DNA of 64,000 bases from Lepidurus packardi. Lineage: Eukaryota; Arthropoda; Branchiopoda; Notostraca; Triopsidae. Positions 36,386 through 49,700 of this stretch are shown here, in pieces. The notes under the pieces are model-generated. The model did no database searches and was not told where the DNA came from. It worked only from the letters and a program-made list of their open reading frames with translations. A program made the position numbers and the translations under genes. Each line of letters begins with the position of its first letter. Position 1 is the stretch's first letter. The DNA is taken from assembly GCA_023053545.1 (NCBI GenBank), contig JAKZAN010000004.1:2232001-2296000 (forward strand), in the 5' to 3' direction.

Positions 36386-36760
36386 TTAAGCTTTCTTTTC
36401 AGTTTTCTTAGGCAGCAGCACCGCTTGGATGTTGGGGAGCACTCCGCCTTGGGCAATGGTAACGCCGGACAAGAGCTTGTTTAACTCTTCGTCGTTGCGG
36501 ATGGCCAACTGCAAGTGACGGGGAATAATACGAGACTTTTTGTTGTCGCGGGCAGCATTGCCAGCCAATTCCAAGACTTCTGCAGCCAAGTACTCCATAA
36601 CAGCAGCCAAATACACGGGTGCGCCAGCTCCGACACGCTCGGCATAATTGCCTTTGCGAAGCAAACGATGGATGCGACCGACGGGGAACTGAAGCCCGGC
36701 ACGGTTGGAGCGAGACTTGGACTTGCCCTTAACTTTGCCTCCTTTGCCGCGACCAGACAT
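36386..36760 (-). CDS. H2A: Histone H2A, unit 3
   Basis: Identical 124-aa protein. Stem-loop at 36349-36364. Confidence 0.99.
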   Translation of the reverse strand: MSGRGKGGKVKGKSKSRSNRAGLQFPVGRIHRLLRKGNYAERVGAGAPVYLAAVMEYLAAEVLELAGNAARDNKKSRIIPRHLQLAIRNDEELNKLLSGVTIAQGGVLPNIQAVLLPKKTEKKA

Positions 36761-36992
36761 GGTTGAAAAATTGAAATAGAACGGGGGAACGGGTTTCGCT
36801 CGCCCAAGTCTTCTAGTGTCATGTTTTCCATAGTACCCTCGAGTTATAGGCGACTCACCGGTCTCCGGCAGGGCTCGGGTGGGCCCCCTTCCACCCAATC
36901 AGCGGTTGCGCAGTTCCTTGCCGTGTTCCAGGCTGAGCCGCTGGGAAGTATATATTTGGGTCGGTGAATTGTGACTCGAACAGTGGTGCACA

Positions 36993-37364
36993 ATGCCTCC
37001 CAAGACAAGCGGTAAAGCAGCCAAGAAGGCGGGCAAGGCCCAGAAGAACATTTCCAAGACCGACAAGAAGAAGAAGCGCCGCAGGAAGGAGAGCTATGCT
37101 ATCTACATTTACAAAGTGCTCAAACAAGTTCACCCCGACACCGGCGTTTCCAGCAAAGCCATGAGTATCATGAACAGCTTTGTCAATGACATTTTTGAGC
37201 GCATTGCGGCCGAAGCTTCCCGTTTGGCTCACTACAACAAACGCTCGACCATAACCAGTCGGGAAATCCAGACGGCCGTTCGTCTGCTCCTGCCCGGTGA
37301 GTTGGCTAAGCATGCCGTCAGTGAAGGCACTAAAGCCGTCACCAAGTACACTAGCTCCAAGTAA
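36993..37364 (+). CDS. H2B: Histone H2B, unit 3
   Basis: Identical 123-aa protein. Stem-loop at 37393-37408. Confidence 0.99.
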   Translation: MPPKTSGKAAKKAGKAQKNISKTDKKKKRRRKESYAIYIYKVLKQVHPDTGVSSKAMSIMNSFVNDIFERIAAEASRLAHYNKRSTITSREIQTAVRLLLPGELAKHAVSEGTKAVTKYTSSK

Positions 37365-38085
37365 GAGCTTTCGCCTGGAAGAAAAACTCAACGGCCCTTT
37401 TCAGGGCCAACCAATTTCTTGATGAAAGTTCAAACTGCTTGCTTTACTTATGTCTTTCCGAACAGATAATTTTAAGGTTGCTGTTTTAAATATGGACTCT
37501 TTTAGAGATTTTGAATACACACACATTTGACTATTCCATACGCTACTTTACTCCCGAGTTTCGTCATGTCTGAGAACCCGAAAAGCGTTGTTGGTGGACG
37601 GGTCAGGCCGGGACTCATAGCATTCCTTCGGCCTGTTCATCCATTCGTGATCGTGTTCCTTCAAGACGTAGATTTTTGAACAGTTGCAGACGATAGTCGA
37701 TCATGTACAAGGGAAAAATCGAGATTGAACACGCGAAAAACGCGTCTATCTTTGAAACTGCTCACAGTCCTTGAAGAGTCAGGGCTTAATGGGGACTGTT
37801 TGCCCAAAATAAATCGCGTTAGTAATGCGTGTACCAAGATGTCATTGTATTGATTGTTGTTCACGAAGATATGATTCATATGAAGCAAATAAAAATAGCC
37901 AAATATAGTAGCGAACATTTGTGTGCTGTAAGGATATGTCAATTCAGTAGTAATTGAATAACAGTCGAATAAACTTTAAAAAATTCCAATGCCATATGGT
38001 TTGTGAGATAACGCACCGCGTCTCAGCTCAGGCATAACCGCAACACCAAGCGAGATTCTTAGTTGGCTAATGATCTACATTAGAT

Positions 38086-38204
38086 GCCAACGGCCATACC
38101 ACGCAGAATGTACCCAGACTCGTCAGCTCCTGGAAGTCAAGCTGCGTCGGGCCCGGTCAGTACTTGGATGGGTGACCGCCTGGGAACACCGGGTGCTGTT
38201 GGCT
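38086..38204 (+). rRNA. 5S ribosomal RNA, unit 4
   Basis: Same sequence as the other copies. Confidence 0.9.
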
Positions 38205-39861
38205 TTTTCGTCTTCTCAGACGGAAATATTTTTTTTTTGTCGCTTGCAGCATTGCCAGCTAATTCCAAGACTTGTGCAGCCAAGTACTCTTTTATACACT
38301 GAAATTGTAGACTTTTCTTTCTGAGCCGTTAAAGCGCGTTCCACTTGCTACACTGGTGCAATATTGTTTGCACTCAGTCTATATATTATACACTGAGTCT
38401 TGCCTGTGCAACTGCACGGGTCGTGTTCTACTTATAGGATGCGCACTGGAAAGTAAGCAGAAAGAAAGAAGTATCTGAAAAGCAAGCTCGAAATACAGTC
38501 TACGAAAGAAAACATATGCTGTTATTTTACGGCCTTCCAACACTGGATCCTTGCCCGGTACATCAAGATCGGAAACTAGTCACCCATCGAGATCGGAAAC
38601 TGGTCACCCATCCAAGTTTCAAACATCGTGCTGTTGTCCATGAATCAGGCGAGACATAATTTACGGATAATGCAAGAGATCTTTTGCTCGTTTTCTCATC
38701 GATTTATTTTCCTACTGTTTCTAGTAAAGAATGATAGTTGGCCTTACTCGCTGTAATTGCTACCGTATAAACTAACTACAATGTGCTATAAGTTAATGCT
38801 ACCTCGGATATATTTGTATTGCGAGGGTGGGATAAAATAATAGCCAGGTTTATCGACATGTAAGATTTTGCACTGTAAGACTTAGAAAAGTTCCATGTAA
38901 GGCTAAGTAGAGCTCCTTTCCGTGTTTCAAAGCTTCACAGTTTGAAGTTACTACAATTTGATATACGTCAATGTGTCTGATATCACAGGACGTAATATAT
39001 TTTTAAAAAAATCTTTTTCTTGCTTTGTTTTGCGGACTTTTTGTCCAAAAATAGATCCCGTTATTCATGGGTATATCAAAATGTCATTGTTGTGGTTGTT
39101 GTTCACGAAGATACGATACATGTGAAGGAAATAAAAATAGCCACATATTGTATCCAATATTTGTGTGTTTAAAGGAATTGTCCATTCAGTAGTGATTGAA
39201 TAACAGTCGAATAAACTTAAAAAATGTCCAGTACGTTTACTGTTGGCTTTTCGTCTTCTCAGACGGAAATATTTGTGTTATGTTTCTTTAACTCGATTGA
39301 GTAGTATTTATGCCAATTGGGACGCGAGCTGACTAAGCCCGACCCCGGTGCTGAGTTGGCAGTGGAAACACAGCCTAGGGTGTTGTTGAATATAGTTGAC
39401 AACAGTAGTTCGTCTTTATAACCAGTCACCCCAAACTAACTAAAAGAAAGTTTATTACCTCATCACATCAGTTTTAGTCCCCACTCATTTATAAAAAAAA
39501 AAAGCAAGTAAACTACTAGATTCTGAGGATTTCAGGCTGTATTTTTCATTTGGCTTTGGAACATTCCTCGCAGTACCGCGGTAGGTGCTTCCCATTATCC
39601 GATACTTGTAGCGTTGTTCCGGTCTGTCTGGAGAGCCTGCACCGAACAGACGGCTTATCGGACAAAAGGGCAGCAACGCTAAGAGTCCCAGCTTTCGGGG
39701 TTAGGTCGCCGGTTATAAATTCAACTAATTTATACCAAACGGTCAGAAATAGTATGCTCTAATAAATAGCCATATATTTTGAGTTGTAAGCTTTCGGGAC
39801 GCAATTGTTGGCCCTGAAAAGGGCCGTTGGGGTGGGTCAGACGGCAAAAACAAACCCAATT

Positions 39862-40188
<327 letters not shown>

Positions 40189-40279
40189 TTAAGAACGGAA
40201 CAAAAGCCGGTGTGTGCTTACTCTGTAAAGCCCTACTCCTATTTGATCTAGCCCGACGGACGGCAAGGCTGAAGGCTAG

Positions 40280-40816
<537 letters not shown>

Positions 40817-41523
40817 GCAAGTTGCACTTTTGCCAATAAACCAACGGCCCTTTTCAGGGCCAACACGTCTTTTGTAAAGTTAAAAACCACGACAGCGTTT
40901 CTTGATAGGAGAAGCAAACGCTTCTGTAGCGTCCAAAATCGAAAACCACCCAATCACGCGCGAACGAGTCATACTGCTGGATACATTTTCATTCGTTTTT
41001 CTCCGCGTTTGCGATATTACTTATCAGGGGGAGAAAAGGGCTTTTTCTTTGGTAGTATTTGTGAACCGACAATGTGAGGTTCGTCGTTTTTAAAAGTCAA
41101 TTCAGTTGAGGAATTGTTTCATGTAAAGTATTTAACTCCTGCGTGTGCTACTCTATTCTTGTATGCTTCTCTCTTTACTCGTATGCTACTGCCGGGCTTC
41201 CTTCCTACTCTATGCTATTCCGTTTTTTCTTTTATCTTGTCTGATAACCAGAAAAACTATACAGCGCCGTTTACCTGACGGTTCAGGCCGGAACTCGAAG
41301 GCAGTACACTCTGCTTAGGGACTCGTAGCGGCTTGCTAAGGCATTACCGCAACAAACAAGCGTACTTATTTAGGGTGTGTGAGAAATTGCTTCTTTTTTA
41401 TTTTATGTAACACGAATTCGATTAGAATAATAAGCGCAAAGAATCTTAGGAGCCAAACCGGCAATAACTTTCGGAAGATAGATGGTGGCCCTGAAAAGGG
41501 CCGTTGGGGAAAGAAGAAACTTT

Positions 41524-41898
41524 TTAAGCTTTCTTTTCAGTTTTCTTAGGCAGCAGCACCGCTTGGATGTTGGGGAGCACTCCGCCTTGGGCAATGGTAA
41601 CGCCGGACAAGAGCTTGTTTAACTCTTCGTCGTTGCGGATGGCCAACTGCAAGTGACGGGGAATAATACGAGACTTTTTGTTGTCGCGGGCAGCATTGCC
41701 AGCCAATTCCAAGACTTCTGCAGCCAAGTACTCCATAACAGCAGCCAAATACACGGGTGCGCCAGCTCCGACACGCTCGGCATAATTGCCTTTGCGAAGC
41801 AAACGATGGATGCGACCGACGGGGAACTGAAGCCCGGCACGGTTGGAGCGAGACTTGGACTTGCCCTTAACTTTGCCTCCTTTGCCGCGACCAGACAT
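41524..41898 (-). CDS. H2A: Histone H2A, unit 4
   Basis: Identical 124-aa protein; the last H2A of the array. Stem-loop at 41487-41502. Confidence 0.99.
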   Translation of the reverse strand: MSGRGKGGKVKGKSKSRSNRAGLQFPVGRIHRLLRKGNYAERVGAGAPVYLAAVMEYLAAEVLELAGNAARDNKKSRIIPRHLQLAIRNDEELNKLLSGVTIAQGGVLPNIQAVLLPKKTEKKA

Positions 41899-42130
41899 GG
41901 TTGAAAAATTGAAATAGAACGGGGGAACGGGTTTCGCTCGCCCAAGTCTTCTAGTGTCATGTTTTCCATAGTACCCTCGAGTTATAGGCGACTCACCGGT
42001 CTCCGGCAGGGCTCGGGTGGGCCCCCTTCCACCCAATCAGCGGTTGCGCAGTTCCTTGCCGTGTTCCAGGCTGAGCCGCTGGGAAGTATATATTTGGGTC
42101 GGTGAATTGTGACTCGAACAGTGGTGCACA

Positions 42131-42502
42131 ATGCCTCCCAAGACAAGCGGTAAAGCAGCCAAGAAGGCGGGCAAGGCCCAGAAGAACATTTCCAAGACCG
42201 ACAAGAAGAAGAAGCGCCGCAGGAAGGAGAGCTATGCTATCTACATTTACAAAGTGCTCAAACAAGTTCACCCCGACACCGGCGTTTCCAGCAAAGCCAT
42301 GAGTATCATGAACAGCTTTGTCAATGACATTTTTGAGCGCATTGCGGCCGAAGCTTCCCGTTTGGCTCACTACAACAAACGCTCGACCATAACCAGTCGG
42401 GAAATCCAGACGGCCGTTCGTCTGCTCCTGCCCGGTGAGTTGGCTAAGCATGCCGTCAGTGAAGGCACTAAAGCCGTCACCAAGTACACTAGCTCCAAGT
42501 AA
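42131..42502 (+). CDS. H2B: Histone H2B, unit 4
   Basis: Identical 123-aa protein; the last H2B of the array. Stem-loop at 42531-42546. Confidence 0.99.
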   Translation: MPPKTSGKAAKKAGKAQKNISKTDKKKKRRRKESYAIYIYKVLKQVHPDTGVSSKAMSIMNSFVNDIFERIAAEASRLAHYNKRSTITSREIQTAVRLLLPGELAKHAVSEGTKAVTKYTSSK

Positions 42503-43223
42503 GAGCTTTCGCCTGGAAGAAAAACTCAACGGCCCTTTTCAGGGCCAACCAATTTCTTGATGAAAGTTCAAACTGCTTGCTTTACTTATGTCTTTCCGAA
42601 CAGATAATTTTAAGGTTGCTGTTTTAAATATGGACTCTTTTAGAGATTTTGAATACACACACATTTGACTATTCCATACGCTACTTTACTCCCGAGTTTC
42701 GTCATGTCTGAGAACCCGAAAAGCGTTGTTGGTGGACGGGTCAGGCCGGGACTCATAGCATTCCTTCGGCCTGTTCATCCATTCGTGATCGTGTTCCTTC
42801 AAGACGTAGATTTTTGAACAGTTGCAGACGATAGTCGATCATGTACAAGGGAAAAATCGAGATTGAACACGCGAAAAACGCGTCTATCTTTGAAACTGCT
42901 CACAGTCCTTGAAGAGTCAGGGCTTAATGGGGACTGTTTGCCCAAAATAAATCGCGTTAGTAATGCGTGTACCAAGATGTCATTGTATTGATTGTTGTTC
43001 ACGAAGATATGATTCATATGAAGCAAATAAAAATAGCCAAATATAGTAGCGAACATTTGTGTGCTGTAAGGATATGTCAATTCAGTAGTAATTGAATAAC
43101 AGTCGAATAAACTTTAAAAAATTCCAATGCCATATGGTTTGTGAGATAACGCACCGCGTCTCAGCTCAGGCATAACCGCAACACCAAGCGAGATTCTTAG
43201 TTGGCTAATGATCTACATTAGAT

Positions 43224-43342
43224 GCCAACGGCCATACCACGCAGAATGTACCCAGACTCGTCAGCTCCTGGAAGTCAAGCTGCGTCGGGCCCGGTCAGTA
43301 CTTGGATGGGTGACCGCCTGGGAACACCGGGTGCTGTTGGCT
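43224..43342 (+). rRNA. 5S ribosomal RNA, unit 5
   Basis: Same sequence as the interior copies, although the spacer about 800 bp further right in this unit has begun to diverge. Confidence 0.9.
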
Positions 43343-45000
43343 TTTTCGTCTTCTCAGACGGAAATATTTTTTTTTTGTCGCTTGCAGCATTGCCAGCTAA
43401 TTCCAAGACTTGTGCAGCCAAGTACTCTTTTATACACTGAAATTGTAGACTTTTCTTTCTGAGCCGTTAAAGCGCGTTCCACTTGCTACACTGGTGCAAT
43501 ATTGTTTGCACTCAGTCTATATATTATACACTGAGTCTTGCCTGTGCAACTGCACGGGTCGTGTTCTACTTATAGGATGCGCACTGGAAAGTAAGCAGAA
43601 AGAAAGAAGTATCTGAAAAGCAAGCTCGAAATACAGTCTACGAAAGAAAACATATGCTGTTATTTTACGGCCTTCCAACACTGGATCCTTGCCCGGTACA
43701 TCAAGATCGGAAACTAGTCACCCATCGAGATCGGAAACTGGTCACCCATCCAAGTTTCAAACATCGTGCTGTTGTCCATGAATCAGGCGAGACATAATTT
43801 ACGGATAATGCAAGAGATCTTTTGCTCGTTTTCTCATCGATTTATTTTCCTACTGTTTCTAGTAAAGAATGATAGTTGGCCTTACTCGCTGTAATTGCTA
43901 CCGTATAAACTAACTACAATGTGCTATAAGTTAATGCTACCTCGGATATATTTGTATTGCGAGGGTGGGATAAAATAATAGCCAGGTTTATCGACATGTA
44001 AGATTTTGCACTGTAAGACTTAGAAAAGTTCCATGTAAGGCTAAGTAGAGTTCCTTTCCGTGTTTCAAAGCTTCACAGTTTGAAGTTACTACAATTTGAT
44101 ATACGTCAATGTGTCTGATATCACAGGACGTAATATATTTTTAAAAAAATCTTTTTCTTGCTTTGTTTTGCGGACTTTTTGCCCAAAAATAGATCCCGTT
44201 ATTCATGGGTATATCAAAATGTCATTGTTGTGGTTGTTGTTCACGAAGATACGATACATGTGAAGGAAATAAAAATAGCCACATATTGTATCCAATATTT
44301 GTGTGTTTAAAGGAATTGTCCATTCAGTAGTGATTGAATAACAGTCGAATAAACTTAAAAAATGTCCAGTACGTTTACTGTTGGCTTTTTCGTCTTCTCA
44401 GACGGAAATATTTGTGTTATGTTTCTTTAAGTCGATTGAGTAGTATTTATGCCAATTGGGACGCGAGCTGACTAAGCCCGACCCCGGTGCTGAGTTGGCA
44501 GTGGAAACACAGCCTAGGGTGTTGTTGAATATAGTTGACAACAGTAGTTCGTCTTTATAACCAGTCACCCCAAACTAACTAAAAGAAAGCTTATTACCTC
44601 ATCACATCATTTTTAGTCCACACTCATTTATAAAAAAAAAAAGCAAGTAAACTACTAGATTCTGAGGATTTCAGGCTGTATTTTTCATTTGGCTTTGGAA
44701 CATTCCTCGCAGTACCGCGGTAGGTGCTTCCCATTATCCGATACTTGTAGCGTTGTTCCGGTCTGTCTGGAGAGCCTGCACCGAACAGACGGCTTATCGG
44801 ACAAAAGGGCAGCAACGCTAAGAGTCCCAGCTTTCGGGGTTAGGTCGCCGGTTATAAATTCAACTAATTTATACCAAACGGTCAGAAATAGTATGCTCTA
44901 ATAAATAGCCATATATTTTGAGTTGTAAGCTTTCGGGACGCAATTGTTGGCCCTGAAAAGGGCCGTTGGGGTGGGTCAGACGGCAAAAACAAACCCAATT

Positions 45001-45327
<327 letters not shown>

Positions 45328-45544
45328 TTAAGAACGGAACAAAAGCCGGTGTGTGCTTACTCTGTAAAGCCCTACTCCTATTTGATCTAGCCCGACGGAC
45401 GGCAAGGCTGAAGGCTACGTGCAACCAATGGGAAGATACGCGGGTCCTGCTGTTCGGGCGCCTGCCTATATAAACCTAATACTCGGTTCAAGGGACCCTA
45501 TACCATTAGCTTCTGACTGCATTCTCCGTTCTCAAGTTGAAACC

Positions 45545-46003
45545 ATGGCCCGTACCAAGCAGACGGCTCGCAAATCGACGGGAGGCAAAGCCCCGAGAAA
45601 ACAACTGGCTACTAAAGCCGCCCGGAAAAGCGCCCCAGCCACTGGTGGCGTGAAGAAGCCTCATCGTTACAGGCCTGGCACGGTTGCTCTTCGTGAAATT
45701 CGCCGTTATCAGAAGAGTACCGAGTTGTTGATTCGCAAATTGCCATTCCAACGTCTGGTGCGTGAAATTGCCCAAGATTTCAAGACTGACTTGCGTTTCC
45801 AAAGCTCGGCTGTTATGGCGCTCCAAGAAGCTAGCGAGGCTTACTTGGTGGGTCTGTTTGAAGACACCAACTTGTCAAGTTGCACTTTTGCCAATAAACC
45901 ACTAGAACTAGCCATAACCTACATACGCAAAAGAAATAAGCAAACGGTTACATATCCAATATGCTCAAGAACTATCCATAACCTACATACGCAAAAGAAA
46001 TAA
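45545..46003 (+). pseudogene. H3: 3'-truncated histone H3 at the right edge of the array
   Basis: Identical in protein to intact H3 through GLFEDTNL. An 81-bp deletion (equivalent to 25323-25403 of unit 1) then removes the last 26 residues and the stop. The frame runs on through the former 3' UTR and into the satellite for a total of 152 codons. The C-terminal histone-fold helix and the stem-loop are gone. One silent C-to-A change occurs in the codon for Pro of KLPFQRL. The promoter is intact, so it may still be transcribed. Confidence 0.96.
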
Positions 46004-46256
46004 GCAAACGGTTACATATCCAATATGCTCAAGAACTAGCCACATATTTGCCATAAGAATATGCTCAAGAACTAGCCATAACCTACATACGCAAAAGAAA
46101 TAAGCAAACGGTTACATATCCAATATGCTCAAGAACTAGCCATATATTTGCCATAAGAATATGCTCAAGAACTAGCCATAACCTACATACGCAAAAGAAA
46201 TAAGCAAACGGTTACATATCCAATATGCTCAAGAACTAGCCATATATTTGCCATAA
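45902..46256 (+). repeat. Short satellite abutting the truncated H3
   Basis: The core AACCTACATACGCAAAAGAA begins at 45916, 45980, 46080 and 46180, i.e. steps of 64, 100 and 100 bp. The 100-bp form contains an extra ATATTTGCCATAAGAATATG segment. The repeat starts exactly at the array boundary. Confidence 0.93.
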
Positions 46257-46733
46257 TACGTCGCCTTATTCTCAATGCAAACTACCTTAACAATTTCGCT
46301 TGCTTTGATAATCTATGAAACAAAATTCTGGGCTCTTACGTCTTAGCTCCATTTATTGAATTTTCCCTGCTGCCAATTACACAAAGGAACACAGCAATAT
46401 GGCATTTGCGAGATTTAAAAATACAACGAATGAAAAAAAATATTATGCAATATAAACACAGCCATATGGCAAGTGCTCAGAGGTCTGACGGCAATGGAGG
46501 ACTCGACATTCTTCGCAATAGGTGGCGTAATTTGGAAACATCTATAAGTTTATTTTAGCGCCTGAAAGTTGATGGCGCTGTTATCGATTGTCGGCTTGCA
46601 GAGTTGCCTAGGAGTGTCGGCTCCACACTAGATGCTCCCTGCTGATAGTAAACAAGTTTACACGGGAGTGAGAATGTTGGCAATTTAAGTTAGTATTGTT
46701 TCGTGTGTTTTTTTAATGTAAATTGTCCTAAAA
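46257..46733. other. Intergenic and TAF1 5' region
   Basis: No other gene seen. The TAF1 promoter should lie here. GATGGCGCTGTTATCGATTG (46571-46590) contains a TATCGAT motif like the Drosophila DRE core, a possible but unproven promoter element. Confidence 0.4.
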
Positions 46734-49700
46734 ATGGCAGATAGTGATGATGATAGGTTGACATGCTCGGATTCTGATTCAGATGATCATAAAACTGGCT
46801 CAGATCCGGATTTAGACGACGACAACAATGATTCTCAGTCGTCCCAAGATATGGGTATGAACCTTACCGGCTTTTTGTTTGGTAACATAGACCAAAAGGG
46901 CCACTTGGAGAACAATATACTAGACGAAGATGCCAAACGACAATTGAACTCATTGGGCAGGCTTGGTTTCCAAGGCTTGTTAGAACAACTCGTTCGAGAA
47001 GACAAAGCCAAGCGATCTCCGGACTATGTACAAATTACATTATTTAATTTAAATTCACCCAAGTTAATTTAAACAACCGTTATGCTTAGGCCGACCGAGA
47101 GGATGACTTCGAAGACGAAGCCAAGTCTCCCACAGCTGTGGATTTCTCTGATATCAACGAATTGGCCGATGAAGATCCGTCCAGTTTGCAAGAAAACCAA
47201 ACTCCATCTCCTACTCCCTCAGACTCGGATTTAATGCCTCCTCCACGGCTTCCCTCGCGTTATTCTTCTCAAAGTAACCATGAACGTCGATTAGAAACCC
47301 CTTTAGCTGCCATGCTGCCTTCCAAATACGCAAATATCGATGTCCGAGAGATTTTTCCAGATTTTCGGGCCGACAAAGTCCTGCGTTTCTCCAAACTCTT
47401 TGGACCAGGCAAAATCTCTAGCTTACCTCAACTTTGGCGTGGCATTAAGAAGCGAAGGAAGAAGAAAAGATCCGAGTCTGAAGATGATGACTATCGGCTT
47501 CATGACGTCAAAGGTTTCAAGTTAAATTTCGCGCCTTGTCCACCTCAAGACTTGTGGGATCTAGATCAAGAAGTAATACATGATGAAGCTCATATATCCT
47601 TAACATAACCTTAACATAATACTAAAAAATATGGTACATTTCTAGGCGAGATTCTTGAAACCGTTAGAAAGAGATCCTAACGCGTTAAACGATGATAAAT
47701 CGGATGATAATAACGGGATTCCAAGAGTGGCAGATTGGAGGTTTGGACCTGCCCAATTATGGTACGACATGCTAGGAGTTCCCGAAACTGGCGAAGGATT
47801 TGATTATGGTATCCGAGCTCGCCAGTCGCAGGTTAGTTGTTTATTCTAACAAACAATGTATGTATTAATTCATGGCTATTACAATTTAGACTAATTTTCT
47901 CCATATCAATGAAACTAACCTTTATTCTGAACTGAATATGTTTAATGAATACGAATCATTTTTAATTGAAATAATGTTTCCTTTCAATTGCAGCGTCCTA
48001 CGTCACCGGTAGAAGAAACTGAATCAATTCAGGCTTCCAAGCCTAATTTTGAGTTTCCAGACGAAGCGTTTTTAATGGTTACACAGTACAACTGGGAAGA
48101 TGACGTCATTTGGAATGGAGAAGATGCGAAACACAAAGTTATGAGTAAAGTAACCACGGGAGGGGTCAAAACTACTTGTGGAACTGGTTTAACTCCTTCT
48201 AATTGGTTACCCCGAGGACCAAATTTGCCTTCTACGCCCGCCCCCACGACGCCTAAAGCTACCCCAGCGTCGAGTAACCTCAAACCCAATGTGGCTGCAG
48301 CGTTGGCGGCCGCCACTTTAGCAAAAACTGGAGGCAAAAATCAACAGTATGTTTTACTTACTTTATTTTTCATTTTCTATCCCACCCATAATTACCACGT
48401 TCTTAGTATGGCGTGAAATGAGGCTTCTTAGATTTCAGAAAATAGATGCATTTTTACTTTTGTACTCAGATTGTGTACTCTTTTTACTTATTTTTACGCA
48501 AAGTTGACTCTTTTTAGTCATTTTTACTCAAATTTTAACCTTTTTCCTAATCTTTTCTCAAATTTAGGTCTTTGTACTATTTTTACTCAAATTTAATTCA
48601 CTTTTACTCAAAATTTTATTCTTCTCGTTCATTTTACTGAAGTTTACTAATTCGCTTTTGCTCAGTTTACTCTTTTTTCTCATCTTTACTAAAATGTTTG
48701 CCTTTTTAAATTAACTTTTACTAAAATTGTATTCCTCTTACTCAAATGCAGTACTTTTACTCTATTTTACTCAACTTTATTTAGGTTTACTCAAATTTTA
48801 ACCTTTTTACAGAAATTAGAAACATTTTTAAAGTCAGATTTGAATAAAAACCAATTCATTTGGCTAGCTTTTTATGATTGATAAGGGTGTAATTGACTCT
48901 TTCACTAAATCGGGTTCTCTCATTAATAGTCAAGAGGTGGCTGTACAGCAAGCGGAGGAGGTGTGGTACTCGATGTTTCCAGTCGAGAACGACGAACTGG
49001 TGTATGGACGATGGGAAGATGACGTCATCTGGGACGTGGATCATATGGACAAGATCCCTCAGCCCCGAATTTTGACATTGGACGCCAACGACGAAAATGT
49101 CATCTTAGGTGTACCTGATGATATCGATCCTGCAACTTTAAACGCCGACAGTCGGGTACGTGATACAAATACTCTCATCTCAACCGTACACACAATGTAC
49201 AATTTCATGTACACTAATTTATCTCATAAAATTTAAACGTCCGGTTGTTCGGTTGTTTCAGGCTCCTGTGAAAGTAAAGATTCCACACCCACACGTACGT
49301 AAATCCAAATTACTGCTGGGCAAAGCGGGAGTCATTAACGTCCTGGAAGACGATACGCCATCGCCTCCGTCCGAGCCGACCGATAAAGATCCTTATAACT
49401 TGTCCAACGACGAATACTACGCACCCAAGGAAACAGTTACGGCCATTAAAGTTAGTACAGGCGGACAGTTGTTCCAACACTCAACTCCGGTAGTGGAGTT
49501 ACGCGCCCCGTTTATTCCGACGCACATGGGGCCGATGCGCCTACGCAATTTCCATCGCCCACCACTCAAGCGCTACTCCCACGGACCGTTGGCGGCCCCT
49601 GGATCTCATCCTGTTCACCCTCTCTTACGTCATATCCGGCTAATGGCCAAGGTACGTGATTTCCTTAGTTATGGAGAGATAAGGGAGAAAAATGCTAAAA

